Positions 11,433 through 25,596 of a DNA stretch of 64,000 bases are shown here, in pieces. This DNA comes from Lonicera japonica (taxonomy: Eukaryota > Streptophyta > Magnoliopsida > Dipsacales > Caprifoliaceae): contig CM038466.1 in the NCBI GenBank assembly GCA_021464415.1, positions 26,909,017-26,973,016 of the forward strand, written 5' to 3'. Numbering within the stretch: position 1 is the first letter of the stretch; each line of letters begins with the position of its first letter. The position numbers and the translations under genes are program-made. The notes beneath the pieces are model-generated. The model did no database searches. It had not been told where the DNA came from and worked only from the letters and a program-made list of their open reading frames with translations.

Positions 11433-13683
11433 TTAGTTACTTAAATTAGTATATGTTTCTTACTTTATAAAATATATATTTCTTACTTTTTACATTCACA
11501 CAATCACATTGATAATTTTATTATAGAATATTAGAGCATATATATATATATAGCAGTTGAAAGATAAAATCAAAATTGACCACGTTATAATTTATATGTT
11601 TAAGGTGCCAAAAGACTAGTTTTTTGTTACTAAACAGAAAACACATAAACATGTTATTCTACCGCACTCAATGTTCCTCTAGGATAATTTACCCTTTCAA
11701 AAATTTTCAAACTTTAAACAATACATACATGCTGTTACACTGCCATTTTACTTTAATTGTGCTTTTCAAATACTATTTACAAAAATTTGAAACGCATAAC
11801 TTTCATTCATACATGCCACAAGACAATAGGAAATGAAAATACACAAACAACAAACACCATGATATGCCTATTTATAAGAAGGTTCAAAGCATATACACAA
11901 ACATCACAAAATATGATATTCCGATTTTTCGAATAACATAATTAAAAAATACAATTTCTTTTATTTATATATGACAAGACTCGATAAACAAGATATGATT
12001 TATAGTTTGTATCAAAAATTTGACACCAGTACGATACAACATATCAATTTTTTTATACAATGTACAAAATTCGTTCTAATTTGGTGCTAATCAATTTCAA
12101 GTATTTTGTAATAGTATTGTGAAGCTTAAATAATCATTAATATACAATTAATTAAGGTAATGAATTCTACATATATTGAAGTGGAATTAAGAAGATTAAT
12201 AATTTAAAGTAGATAAGTCTATCCTTCATATATAAATAATAGATATTTGGTTGATCATTATCCATAAAAAAATGAGATCTATACTTCAATATGGAGCATC
12301 GTACCTGTTCCTCCTAATCATTGTCAGTTGTTTTTTTTTTACTAGAAAATTTGAAAACTAAAGGTCGGAATCCACAGTTCATCATAAATTCTTGGTTTAA
12401 TATTTTTTTTATAATTAACTTTATTCTATGATATTGCAGGTTTTATCTTCTGCAAGACACCAAAACTTAGATAAGTTTTTATTTATTTATTTTTACATAT
12501 CAATTTTTGATCGAGAATATGATTATTGTAGTTTATATTCTCCGTCTATATTATTCAATAAACTAAATAGAATTGTGGTTTATCGTAGCACTGCATTTTA
12601 AAATATATTTATGATTTATGTATTTTTATTTTAAAGTTATTAAATATACAGGTGATTAGTTTTGTCAACGTTTAACTTCTAAAAAATTCATGAACGATTC
12701 TCTTTTTTTGGTTATTGTGTTACATTTAATCCATGTATAGTTTTTACAATTACCCATGTAAGAATTTTCTACACCAATTTCATAACCTATATTTGTTTCA
12801 ATTGTTAGTGAGTGGTACTAATATACTTAATAACTAAATTGTAACAACATACAAATTCTTAAGGTATTATAATTCATTATCAACTCGGTACAATGTCTTC
12901 ATTATATTAATGGTGAAGGCGTGAATTTAGCAAATGAATCAGATTGCTCCTTTATTTGTGTACATGATATTTTTAAATATTTTAATGATGCAAATTTTAA
13001 AGAATTTAGTGATGTAATAAAAAAAAATGATTCGCATCTTTTCAGTTGTTATATATCTCCGGAGGATCAAGAAGAAATATAGTGCATGAGTTACTTCCGT
13101 TTAAAGAAGCAAGTTTTGCTTTTGTTATATAGCATTTCTCACGCAATTTACAATATATTTATTTTTAAAATGTGTATTTCATGAATTAGATTATAAAAAT
13201 TATAACTTCAACTTTTTTTTTATATAAAATAAATATTAATTTTAATACGTCTGCATATTGTGTGGATTGCACACTTGTTGATTACATACTAATATTCAAT
13301 ACCATCGTTCATAGACAACATATATTATTACATATTTAATTATCTAGCTAATTATGAATGGATAAGCATGAACTTATTTATGTGGCTAAATTGTCGTAGG
13401 TAACAATTAAACCAAAATGTAGCTAAAAAAGGGGGTGCCGGGCAATCATGCAAAGTGTGGCCTAGGGCTTAGTAGCCAAATGCATGCATATAAGTTAATT
13501 TGCATGCACGTGGTTTGCATTTATTTGATCTTAGGAATTAAATGATTCTTCATTCCTTTTGTGTGTTTGCCTGGTTTTCTTTTCACACTATAGATAACCA
13601 TACACTTAATTAAGGAGTTGCCTTCAATTCTTAGCCTATCCTTTTTCTTTCTTTCTTTCTTTTTTTTTTTCGTTTTTTTTTTG
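11433..13683. other. Intergenic, no gene seen
   Basis: AT-rich throughout, with T-runs near 13640-13680. Only short chance frames occur. No clear transposon ends were found. Confidence 0.5.
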
Positions 13684-14537
13684 TGTTATTTAGATTTTGA
13701 GTGTCAAAGTTTATTATAATATGATTGTAAATATTAATTTGAACAGATTCTGCTAATCAATTTGATTAATTGTTAACTCCTTAAATTGTTTATTTGCTTT
13801 GCTTATTTTACCCCTCGTTTTTATATTTTGCTGCGTAATGGTTTGATACCAAACATTTTTAAGCAAATTGTGTTAGGAATGTAGGAAACCCCAGCCTTAA
13901 CAGCAAAATCCCCCGAGTAACCATCACTTCTGCCACCTCCTCCCAACTCATTACCATTATCACCACCCACAGACAAAGCCCCTACCACCATGTCTGCAAA
14001 TTGTCCTCCCCCCCCCTACCGTCACCTCTTCCGATTCCTTCCAACCCACCACCATCACCACCCACCAAGAGAGTATATCAAACACCACTAACAAAAAAGT
14101 ACCTTTACGGCGGTATGGTGCTTTAGCGATGACCATTCTCATTTCTAATTAATGTTTTTCCCTTACTTGCTTCATCCTCTCTCCTCTTCTCCTCACCTTT
14201 GTCTCTTTGGCCAGTGAGTAGCACTGAGCCACTGACGGTGGTGGTGAATTTGATAAACACACAATTTTGTGTGCAAGAGAGAAATAACCCTTATATATGT
14301 ATGTGCTTGTTATGCTGCTGCCACTATTTCTTTATGATCATGATCATCATCACCATCAACCTCGTAAATAGTAGGTTTTCCTCCTATTTGTTGGCGATTA
14401 CCCATTGTTGCTACTTCACTTTGAACAAGTTTATTACCTGCATCCGTCCAAATTAGCACTCAAAGTCATATTATGATAAATTTTAATACTCAAAATCTAA
14501 TTACCGAGTATAAATTACACCCAAAGTCTAAATCACC
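13684..14537. mobile_element. Probable second Mutator-like element with gene-like cargo
   Basis: The left part (GTTATTTAGATTTTGAGTG, then TTATTATAATATGATTG) matches the inverted right part (GGTGATTTAGACTTTGGGTG ... TTATCATAATATGACTTTG). The layout copies 10544-11423: diverged TIRs of roughly 70-100 bp around a GC-richer core (about 13885-14260) of CCACC/CACCATCACC runs. A target duplication is not clean; T-rich 9-mers on both sides agree only partly. The small frames inside have no recognisable product. Confidence 0.55.
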
Positions 14538-14949
14538 TTTCTTTATATATATGATAAGATCAGCATGATGCCAAATTACTAATTTTAGTTCACCCTGCGT
14601 GTCTTAGCGTACCTTTAATTGTTTGTTCCTGAATTGCATTTCAATTTTACATATATATTTTTTTAGTTTTTTATATATACCTAGTTGATATATATTTTTT
14701 GTATCTATAAACTATCTTTAAAAGAAGGGTCTTTAATAGTTTTATTTGTGATACTTTATCCATATATTTATCCTGTTTATTGATTTTTTTAAACAAATAT
14801 ACGGAAAATTGATCTTGTTATACGTATATTTTGATGAGTACTTTTAAAAATACAAAAAAAAGAAAAGAAACAGCAAATTAGTGTAAAAAAATAATATATT
14901 TTTTTTGTTACAGAGGAAGCAAAAAGAAGAACAAAAAAAAACAAACAAA

Positions 14950-15300
14950 CTAGTCTCCTCTCGGATATGTAACACCTTGCATATCTGCCTTCAAAAGTTG
15001 AACGAGCTCATTAGAAGGGACCAACACCCTCATGATTTTTTCACCCTGCACCCTACCAAGTTTTGACATGTAATCAGCACATTTGCTTCCTTCACGACGG
15101 ACATGAACAAGGTCCAAAAGCATGGCTTATTTTAATTTCTTGTAATCTTTGATTAGTGTCTTGTCCGGATGGTTTGCAATGTCATCTTTATTAATGGGAT
15201 TAACGGCAACGAGAGAGTCAGTTTCCACAGTTGCTTCCAACCAAACTCTTTTATTTGCAAGTTTCATTGCTCTTGTAATATCTCAAAGTTTTGCTTGAAG
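14950..15300 (-). pseudogene. Broken RNase H-like (RVT_3-type) fragment
   Basis: Reading the minus strand gives AMKLANKRVWLEATVETDS, then HPDKTLIKDYKKLK, an in-frame TAA, then LLDLVHVRREGSKCADYM and a tail ending at TAG. The run of ..LA..R.WLE...DS.....HP...LI.D...L....V.HV.REG..CAD... matches the plant RNase H-like domain found at the C-terminus of many non-LTR retrotransposon proteins and stand-alone relatives. At least two in-frame stops (a TGA just upstream, the TAA in the middle) make it a relic. No reverse transcriptase part is visible upstream. Confidence 0.7.
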
Positions 15301-15849
15301 CGGAGTTGCGTAGTCAATTTTTTCAAAAAATCTTACACAAAAAAAAAGAATTATATTGATAAACAACGTGTCAAATCATATTTACATTGTTTATGACACT
15401 TCTTGTAATATCTAGCCACCTAAAACCTCGGTTCGCGAAACAATAACTACATATGTTGATATATTGCTGATGCCATTAGCTAGCCAGAAAAGTCTTTCAA
15501 CATAGTGTATATATTTGAGATCATGTTAAATCGTATAATAGTGACATAGTGTAATGACTCGCGACAATATGAATAAAATTACCCTAATTAATGACAAATA
15601 GGGGGCAAAGTGAAACAAATAATTTTTTTTATTTGCTTAATATTTGGAGACAATTTATGACAAGAGTGGGTGTCCTACAGTAACATATAGACATCTTCTA
15701 CACGGAATGCACACGGAGTTTGATTATTATGGATTCACAATTGTTACCTATTACTATAATTTACAAATTAGACGGCTTTGAAAAGGCAAATCTGGAAGTT
15801 CAAAGAGAAGTGTCAGAATGGTTCAGAGACTTTTAATTTGCATTTATAA

Positions 15850-16119
15850 AATTCTGTTTAATAAGAGTGTAAAAACTTAAAAAAAATTACTTAATTTATG
15901 TGAAAAGTTAAAAAATAAATTATATTTTTTATTTTATAATCGGTATGAGTAGATTTTTTCTATTTTTCACTATTTTTTGTAATTTTTTTTCCTTAACCCC
16001 TAAATAATTTTTTTCATAAAAAAAATAAAATATCTTATCATATATTTCAATTTATTTTTCAATCTCTGACAAATCAAATATTTTTATTTTTGTTTGTCAT
16101 TTTATTATCAAATGGAACC
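15850..16119. mobile_element. Tourist/PIF-type MITE, TAA target duplication
   Basis: Ends AATTCTGTTTAATAAG and, in reverse complement of the right end, GGTTCCATTTGATAATA. Flanked by TAA at 15847-15849 and 16120-16122. It shows the GTTTGAT-type terminal consensus seen in the copies at 25301 and 56598. About 270 bp, no coding content. Confidence 0.6.
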
Positions 16120-16122
16120 TAA

Positions 16123-17139
16123 TAATATAAATAATTTCCATTAAAACGTAACATCAAAAATTTTAATTTCCACAGAGTTCAACGATCCTGGTTAGGAGTC
16201 CACTAGTTACCAAAACCGAACGGAATAATCAAATTCCTTGCAATCAAATGTTACAAATATTAAAAAAATGGAGGACAGAAAAACAAAACAAAAACATAAT
16301 AATTAAGAAAGAAGGAGGATCAATAGGTCTTGATTAATTAATAATATCCCAATAATTTTATTAATAAAAACATATTCAATCACAATCTCAATTTACGTAC
16401 GTAGGGGTTTCTTATTGTTAAACGTTAATTTCTATAATTTTATATTAAAATATTTGGATGTAAATTAATTATTGCAACAATATATTGTTGTTCCTTAAGA
16501 ATTTGAGCCGGCACAAGGGAAGTCAAGGCAAAACCAATTAGATGAAACCAATCAAATTTTTTATTTTATTCAAATAAGATGACGTTCTAATCTATGATCC
16601 AATTAAATTAGGTAGTTCCACTTGTGGCTTTAATTTATAGATAATTTATCACCATACAAATGATGCGCACGGTTGATGAGATCATTTTGAAAGTAATGGG
16701 AAAACGACCCTTAAATATTAATAAGTTAATGATAATGACAATACTCATTATTCATTTTATTAAACAAGCAAAATACTGACTTGGCAATTTGGCATATTAT
16801 TTCTAACAAGATCAAGAAATTAGAATTTATTACGCTCAACTAGAATCAACTGTTACTTTTATGAAGGGATAAATTAAGGAATGACAGAACAAGCTCCATA
16901 AAAAAATATGTTATATATATATATATATATAATGGAGAATAATTGAAGGCAAGATTGAATATGCATTCATATAGCACTTCATTGGATCTTTGTTCTTTAA
17001 TTAATAATTAGTACTTTGAAAATATTTCTAACGGGACTGCCGCTATTGGAGTTTCACCTGCTCTTGATGGGATTTTAGCATGCATTTCCATCGCTCTCGA
17101 ATCATCTCCGAAAACTTACTTTTACTCTGAATTTACTAG
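16123..17139. other. Intergenic, no gene seen
   Basis: AT-rich with a (TA)n run near 16913-16932. Nothing supported. Confidence 0.5.
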
Positions 17140-17235
17140 TTCCTGAATAATATCGTTTATTTACTAGATTTCAAACTCGTAACCTCTTGTTTGAGAAAAA
17201 TAGATTTGCCATTAGACTAGAGTTGCCGAGATCGC
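17140..17235 (-). repeat. Possible tRNA-derived SINE head
   Basis: On the minus strand, TAGTCTAATGG fits the pol III A box and, about 40 bases on, GGTTACGAGTTTGAAATC resembles a degenerate B box. The order and spacing match plant SINE heads. No tail or target duplication could be set, so this remains tentative. Confidence 0.35.
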
Positions 17236-18352
17236 GATATGAAAATAATTATGGTTTGTTGAAGACAAATAAGTGTACATGACCGGCCAAGGTTGGGCTG
17301 TAGCCCATTGCTGGCGAAATAAATTTGAAGAAATATTCCAGCCCACTCTTTGCTGCAACAATATTTTTTTTTTATAATTGAAATTATAAAAGGCCCTCTA
17401 AAGTGGGCAAACAATACAATTAATTGGTAACATCATTCATAATGCATCTACAAAATTCACCGGAAAAGGATGCCCCCCCCCCCCTTTTTTTCTTCTAAAT
17501 AGCCCAATGTATACATTAATAGAAATACTACAACTATTAAAAGATTGTTTTTGTGGGTCAATATTTAACACAAAATTTGGTTCTTTCATTTCAATATATA
17601 TACATATATACATATCCAGTGAGATTTGGATTGGATCGGCCATTACGGTTGAATAACTTGAATCCTATATGTTTTATCATAACTAAAATTTATAGAAAGA
17701 GACAATTAAAAAAAAGGTCTTATTAGAGAAAGATTTTCACACTAAAGCTAAGAAATAATTCTTTTGTAAATAAAGGACCTATTTTTTATTTTATTGATAA
17801 TATGACATGTGCCTTTTTTTTTCATTGTAAAATGACATCTCAAGCCCTAAAATAAACTAAAAAAATATATATGCATTATATACTGCAAATACTACAACTG
17901 CAATATAAACTTTGCAGTCCATATTTTTTTTTCATTTGAGTCAATATTTACTGCAATGTGAACTTTGCAGTCCAAATTTTTTGTGGTTCATATTTCATAT
18001 TTTTTGTCAAATTTCATAAAGAGGAGGTAATTTATAATATATAACATATATTACATTAAATGAGATTTAAATTATTGGCCATTACAAAATGAATAACTTA
18101 AATGCTTTATCATTGAACTAAAAAATATTTATAAGAAGTCCCTAGCTTTTCACACATGTAGTACACATAACAAGAAAATTCTTTTTTGGTAAAACAAATG
18201 CCTTGTAGTATATTACGTTTTTTTTATCTTTATAACAAAGACACTTTGAGTTTTACTCACATGAGTGTAGTTATCGAATCTTTAGTTATATTAAAAAACA
18301 TAAAAATAAACTCTTGATCTATTATTATACCCAAACAAACAACAAAATTCAT
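17236..18352. other. Intergenic, no gene seen
   Basis: Contains a C-run followed by T-run at about 17473-17490 and an imperfect repeat of the phrase TTTGCAGTCCA near 17910 and 17965. No gene or transposon supported. Confidence 0.45.
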
Positions 18353-18382
18353 CACGTCCACGTCCACGTCCACGTCCACGTC
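18353..18382. repeat. (CACGTC)5 hexanucleotide array
   Basis: Five perfect units of CACGTC. Each contains ACGT, the core of bZIP-type sites. It lies about 700 bp beyond the stop of lyase gene 1. Confidence 0.9.
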
Positions 18383-18455
18383 CATCTTTTAGTATGCGAA
18401 CGTTAAAAAAACCTTTTGTTCTTAAGGTTTGCATCTTTTAGTATGCGAACGTTAA
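18383..18455. repeat. 24-bp direct repeat pair
   Basis: CATCTTTTAGTATGCGAACG followed by TTAA occurs at 18383-18406 and again at 18432-18455, identical, with a 49-bp period. It directly follows the hexanucleotide array. Confidence 0.88.
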
Positions 18456-19080
18456 CAAATTTCCTTGTGTTTACCTAGAAATGATAGTAACTTTGGCTCT
18501 GAAGGTTCAATCGGCCGGAATCTCTTTCAGACGAAGAACGGTTTGTCTGTTTTCACTAAAAAAGTTTTCTTTTCAATTTTATTTTCTACAGTAAATTTTC
18601 TGTGGTCATTGGTTATTTAATTATCTGCCGGATCTGCCCTAAAATGAGAAAATCGGATTCGGATCTCCCTCCTCTGGTAATTGAGTGAATTGGCTGGTTA
18701 TTTAACTTTTTAATTCGTTGATTAAATGATGTTCCTCTTTTCATCGGATATACATTCTATAACAAGAATGCCGGTGTCGTAAACAATATAATTTTGTGGG
18801 TAAAAATAATTTGACCTAAACACACAGAATTAACCACATGGCCGGAGATCTCAAATTCGAGTATGACCAATAGTAATACACCCAAAAGTGATAATGTAGG
18901 TTTGCCGGAAAAAAAAGCTCTTCAATAAATCAAATATTCACAAAATTGGTGCACTATGCGCCTCTAAAATCCCAAACATTATAAAATCATTCCAAAGAAT
19001 CAACACCACCTAAACTCTAATTTGTACTTCGAAAAAAATAAATGAATAAACAGACCACTCTACAGGGTACCCTCAATGAG

Positions 19081-22000
19081 TTAAGGGGGCCCTTCTAATC
19101 GAATATAGTCGTACATAGTTCCAACAAAAGGGCCTGAAGGTCCCCCTTGTCTTAGGTAGAGTGTATTCAACCCACTGATGAGTTGATAGCTTGGTATATT
19201 CAGCTCATAGAGCCGGTATAACCCATGAATCCCGTGCCTTGCAATCGCGTTGTCTCTTCCTATTAGCCCCGTTCTAAAGTTGCCACGTGTTGGATACGCG
19301 CTGTTCATCCAAACCTAAAGATTTCATGGTACAAACAAAAAAAATCTGATTAGTTAGCACACGTTGAGGTTGCACAATAAGATATACAATACAATTATAC
19401 TAAATACGTGATAGTACAGAGTTTGTAAGAATTATAGATTTTCTACCTGTAATCGAGCTGCATTGGCTGATGCCAATGCCAGTCTTAGTGTGTAAGATCC
19501 AGGAACAACATATGGTAGATTGAAGAAAATTCGCCACGTGGTTGGATCGTACGTTCCATTACTATGTCTGTAGTTTATGATAAAAGTTAGAATTATAAGA
19601 AAATATTTAGCATCATTGCTGAATCTATAACTTAGTCACATTTAGATATTTATCAAGTGGAAGTGGAATCCAAAAATTATAATAATTCAAAATAAATACC
19701 TGTGAACATGAGCGAAGAACCAATCTGTTTGATAATTGCTAAAACCAACAGTGTAAACAAGATCCTCTGTAGGATGTAAATCTGTGTAGCGTTCCCACAA
19801 TCCATATTGCCTAAACCTGAAGAAATATTTTATGGTTAGATGACGCCTTAGCTTATGGGGTCTAAATTTGAAACAAATAGATCAATTGAGGGGCATACTT
19901 TTCTGGATTATTAAGGTATAAATGGGTCATGAACGATGGCCTTGGGTCAGGAATGAAGAACTCAGCAGCTGTGCGGTCAGGGACACCAATTTCCCATAAG
20001 GTTGGTCCGTTTCTTGGAGGCTCGAACACAATATTACCCAGATCGATTTCACCCCCTGCTTGTCATCCATTCAAGTTACGTGATATTACAACGGATGAGA
20101 AAAGTTCTAAAATAATATAAATGTGTTAAAATTATTGGCTAGTTTTGCATATATTTCAGTTATATAAGTTATTATCATGTGATATTTTATCACATGGTTA
20201 GAGATGGTAAAGATTATAGTCAATTATCTATTTAGAAGTGCATATTACCTTGTGTAATAGTAACTTGAAAATCATATCTGTAGTCGCTAATAAATCCAGG
20301 AACCCAAGCAAATAAGTTGTAAGTCCCGGCTCTAATGCCTCTAATTACGAAGGAGCCTTCATCATTTGTTCGAGTCCAAAATTGGTAACCCTAAGACCAA
20401 TAATAGTTCAGTAAGAATTTTAAATTAATCATAGACTTCATAACACTTCCAAAATTAATCAAACTGACCTTAACATCTTTTTGCCAAGACCCCTTGTCTC
20501 CTGGTGGAGCCAACCCGACGTAGGCTGAGCTCGCGTTAATTAGACTTTGATTGATATACCTGAGACAGGTCATACATTTAAAATATTATTCAATACAATT
20601 GTTGTATCTAGAATGGTTTATGTATTTCTTATGTCGTGATGAGAGTGGTAGCACAAAACATGCAGTACATCCATTATAAAATTACCTGTCACTAACTAGC
20701 AATCGACCTGTGACTGTTCCGCGTTGATGAGCTCGAGGGAAGTCTTTTGAGAGTGGGAAATCATATGGCCAGCTTTTGGTTTCAGTCATCATCTAGTTCA
20801 TAACAAATTGAAGTGAGAGTAAAAAACAAAAGAGAGAAGTAAATATCCCTCTTCCGTCAAAAAAGATACAAAAAAATACCTGCTCTTTAGCATCTGCCCA
20901 AAGCGTATGACGATCTTCGTTGCCTGAAGCAGAGTTTAGATAGATGAAAATAGGGCCGAATACCTTCTTCCAGGGCTCTCCGGTTTGGAGATCCAAACTC
21001 ATTTCACCGGCATAATGCCCACTGAAAAACATCTGAACACGAGGAATATATATTTTAGATTGTGCGGTTTAAAATTTTCTCAAGATAAATATTGATTTAT
21101 TTCGTAAACAAATTAGTTGAACTGGCTTTTGGGTGAGAAGATAATGATCGAATGTAATACATAACAATCAATTGTAATTAGAATCACTGCGTATATGCAT
21201 TGGCTGTGCACAGACATAACTAACGCTAGACAAAAGAAATGCTATTATTCGAGAAATTTACTTACTGCTAGGCTCGTTGGTCCTGCGTGAGAGGTGAGTT
21301 CCTGTTTTACGGGCCCACCAGAACGGAATTCGTCACTAGGTGAAATCACCCAGAATCCAACGTTTGGGTTGGAGCTTATCCACCCATGTACCCGGTTGTC
21401 CTCGTTGTTGCATGATAATTGATATTTGTCATCAACCTGCACATCACATTATTACCAGGTACAGTTTTTTAAGCATCCACAACAATCCAAAACTTAAACT
21501 CCAAATCTGCGTCGACTCATTTATCAAATATGTTTGACGTCTTACCTCTCCTTTGAGTGCAGGATTGGCCGGATTTGTCAAGTGTACGGCTTCTCGATAG
21601 TCAAGGACTTGACCTCTATTACGATCATCATCGTTTGCCATGAACTTTTGTCTATCATCCGACACAGCCATGTAATGAAAGCTGACAGTAAAATATTCCG
21701 ACCATCAAATTTTTTATTTATGTAGATAATTATATAATGAGAGCTGAGGCATATAAAATCATGACTTAGATGCTAAAAGATTGAACTTTTTTCTCCATAT
21801 TTCTTCTTTTACTGTATATAACTTAGTCAATGCATAATTTAGAATGTCATACTATTTCTTTTGAAGCTTGAATGCCATCCTCGCTTGCCCGATATGAACA
21901 TCGGGCCATCCCTCTGGTCGCTCAAATATTCCGTACGAGTAGAACCCGGGGCTTCCACGGAGCATTATATACCTGCATAAGTGTTACAAAATCAATTTTA

Positions 22001-24645
22001 AGTTTACGCGCGTTGAAATCTTTTAATTCTACCTATTGAGGTGACTAAGAAATGTAATATAAGATAGTTAAGTTTTTGGTTTTGAGAGTTATAAATAGTA
22101 CCTTCTGTCTGTATTTACTGGAATTCCAGAATCATGGTTCCATGTTCTTGAAAATGAAAGCTCTACCTGGTTTTCATTTTGCTCTATTATTTTAAAGCTG
22201 CTCCCTTCTATTCTGCACTCACATCCATTTCACCCAATTTTAGTCACCAACGACCACATTTATATATTTTAGTGTTACATAAATAAATAGTACATACAAA
22301 AAAAATAAAAATATAAAACTTTTAAAATTTTGTGAGTTAGTCATATTCAACTACTTGTAAACAAGCTACACTGCGAAATCAATTTTGTATCTTCATCAAT
22401 GCATGATGTACAATCATGCAATGCGTTGATTGCTTTGGCACTAAATTTTTATGAATTTGTGTGTGCTTATATATATAACATAATTTTTAATTATCTAATT
22501 GAGAGATAACTTACTTATCTTGCATGCCTGCGCTTCTTCCATTGCCACTCCACACAATATCCCAGTACCTGTTCAATCGATTCAATTAAGTCAACAATTT
22601 TGTTTACATGTACACGACAAATTTTATACTTATATCTTTATGCTTATAACTCATTTGATTTAACAGATGTAAACAATCTTTTATAAAGATTGGAACTAAA
22701 AACATAAAATATATTGCGGACTCGTGTGCACAATAAAATTTTATGCTTTTACCACATCCTTTTTAGCGAAAGGGTACTGGACACATGTAATTTTAGAAAA
22801 GTAAAAAAAAAGCTAATTAATATATATTATCAGAGGGAAGAAAATAATGGGGGCTTTACCCTCGACTTTTTTCGTTATTATTTTCAAGTAAATTACTGAT
22901 TCCATGATATTGAATTCCGGTAACCATTCCATTTGGAACCGACAGCGTCACATTTACAATTCCATTGTCCATCACCACCTGCAATAAGAAAAGTAAAAAA
23001 TAAATAATTAACGTTCTACTCATATATATATATATACTTAAAAAAATATTTGTAATTTTTGATATTCCGGTCTTAAAATAAAAGTCTTGCTTTAACTCGT
23101 AAATATATAATTAAGAGTTTAATAATAAAAGATTATATACGTGGTGGCTATGGCTGCGGATATGATGAAGTCGAACTGGGGGAGATGATGTCAGCCCTTG
23201 ACGGTTCCCCGGATCCCATCTGCAGAACAAGAGAATAAAAAAGGAAATATAAATAAATATCCAATGGTTATTTATTTGTTCAATTTTTATTAGTTTTCTT
23301 TAATCAAGAATGAAGCTAGTATAAATTAAGGCTACTCCTATTGTTAAAATAGTTTTTATCTTTGTCTAAGTAAAGTATTACTTTCAAGATTTGTACTATA
23401 TGCATTAAAATTTGTACAATTCTATGGCGTTAGTTATAATTGATTTGACAATAACATCACCCTAAATTAAGAACCACTAACTGTCAATAATGAACTATAT
23501 ACATGTAAGAGTTAATATTATGTAAAACAAAATAAAAAAAATAACATTCTAAGATTAAATTGAAAGACTAAAACACAAAATTAATAGCAGAAGAGTAAAC
23601 AAATAATCTCAATAACCATTGTCTGGCGAAATATAAATATAGTTTAATCCATACTGTCAAAAAAATATGTAGTTAGTTTGGCTAATATATAAATATTAGT
23701 ATTTTAGTTTCTTCTTGTCTTTTTTCGATTTTTTTATTATTATTTTAATACGAGATATAAGAAATTATTTATTCTTTCAAAGAAGAAAAAAAAAAAGTAC
23801 TTGTTCGGAACTTCTCGATAGGATTCAGGGAAAATGTGTCTCACGACAATGTCCATGTCCCAGATCAAATTTAGGCCACTCAAAAATTTCCCACATGTCA
23901 ACATAAACCGAGTTATATATATATATATATATATAGAACAGAAATATTCAACAGAAGAATATGAATGCCATGTTGAATTTGAATAGTCAATTGGTGAGAA
24001 GACCTTCTAGGTTTAAGTTATTGACGCTGCATATAAATTTTTTTTAATTTTATTATCTTATATATATATAGAGAAAAAAGAAACAGCGCAACACCCTTGT
24101 GTAGAGTCCTTATGTGAACGTTGAACCAGACCTTTAGTATAAAATTTTGTCCGCATTAATTACTCAGATTGTATCAAGTATCCCTAAAAACTCGGTTCGC
24201 ATGACATTGCTATTTGTACATAATATATATGTAAAAGATTATTATAAATAAAAAATATGGACATATATTTAATCAAACGCGCACATGGAAGGCTAATTTT
24301 GGTGTGTAAATAAATAAGTTAACAAGATATTCATTCATGTTTTAGAAAAGAAATTAAAATCAAGAACTCGAACCCATAGCCTAATTAAGGTAGCAAGAAA
24401 CTATACTTTTAGCATTAATCAAACACTAGTGCGAAGAAACTATACTTTAATTAGCACACGAATCGTGTGTTCCACAGGTACTAGTAACAATCAACAAAGC
24501 CTAATTAAGTTTTTAAAACCAAAGTTTGAAGTAGAGATGAGCTAGTTAGTATATATAAATACCTAGCAGAAGCCATAACGAAGAGGAATAATAGGGAGAC
24601 AAGTAAAATCCATAGCCTCTTCCGATAATCAACCTTCTTCATCAT
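19081..24645 (-). CDS. Rhamnogalacturonate lyase, PL4 (gene 1, 16 exons, 665 aa)
   Basis: Secreted enzyme expected to cleave rhamnogalacturonan-I in pectin by beta-elimination. Exons (minus strand): 24645-24563, 23219-23141, 22978-22860, 22568-22515, 22212-22102, 21972-21853, 21681-21546, 21436-21266, 21032-20880, 20792-20686, 20559-20469, 20390-20249, 20058-19899, 19816-19700, 19567-19447, 19314-19081. They sum to 1998 nt with no internal stop, and all introns are GT..AG. A hydrophobic signal peptide covers about residues 1-27. The catalytic beta-sandwich domain follows to about 340 (HYMAVSDDRQ, DDKYQ, GFWVISPSDEFRSGGP, HYAGE), then an fnIII-like domain (about 343-455, YNLFAWVPG), then a C-terminal CBM-like domain ending GLIGRDNAIARHGIHGLY..YDYIRLEGPP. 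Lys238 in DDKY and His297 in HYAG are 59 apart, close to the Lys/His catalytic pair described for fungal RGL4; this assignment is by spacing. A second ATG follows immediately at 24642. Intron 12 has an AAG rather than CAG acceptor. Confidence 0.95.
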
Positions 24646-25297
24646 CTCTAATTATATCGACTGATTATATAAATATGAAAACCTACGACAAAATATTCAT
24701 AAGAGATTAATATATAAGTAAGAAGTAAACAACCCTTCATCCTTAATATACCTACATGATATATATATATAGAGAGAGAGAGAGCTTACGAATCGAGAGA
24801 GAAAACTGTTTAATCAAGATTTTTGAAACGTGCAGGAAGGTAAATATGTTTGTGTGTATATACATATTTGTACGTTAAATTCAAATCAATAAAGGAGAAG
24901 GAAAATTATGTCAAAGTATATGTGTACTAGTCTTATTATTTGTATTAGGCAGACCAATTACTAGTCCTACTTCAATTCGTAAATATATATATACCCACAT
25001 AAAGACTCGTGGGACTTAAGCCCCACGTAAATTTCAAAAGAAAGAAAAACAGAATTTGGTGGGGACTTTTTTGAATACTTTCTACATTTATAAGATTTGA
25101 AATTCGCGGTCCCTGAAAGCATATACTATTAAATGGTGTAATTTGAGATATTAGATATCATTTTTATAATTTGAGACAAATATCATTAGTTTAAGGCAGA
25201 TGGTGTGACGTAAACTATAACATATACCATGAGTACATTTTCTCATGTGAAGTTTTGATCTTAGGAAGTGGTGCTCATAGATTGACTCGAGAGACAC
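24646..25297. promoter_or_regulatory. Upstream region of lyase gene 1
   Basis: Directly upstream of the gene 1 start on the minus strand. It has a TATATATATATA/(GA)n block at about 24758-24785, roughly 115-140 bp upstream of the ATG, that could serve as TATA element plus pyrimidine-rich leader. No experimentally recognisable operator is visible. Confidence 0.4.
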
Positions 25298-25300
25298 TAA

Positions 25301-25545
25301 GGCTTCGTTTGATTTAAATATTAAAAAGTGGGATGAGATTATTAATACTATTTTTTTTTATAATATTTTGTTTGGTTCGCAAAAATGTGTTGAGATTACT
25401 AATATTGGGACTAACTTAATACCACTCTTTGTAGTATAATTTTATACCAGGGGCGTGGTGGTATTGTTTATCCGGAATTAAGAAAAATGAACCATATATT
25501 TTCAAAAATGCCATTACTACTATAATATTTTCAAAAATGCGATTT

Positions 25546-25596
<51 letters not shown>

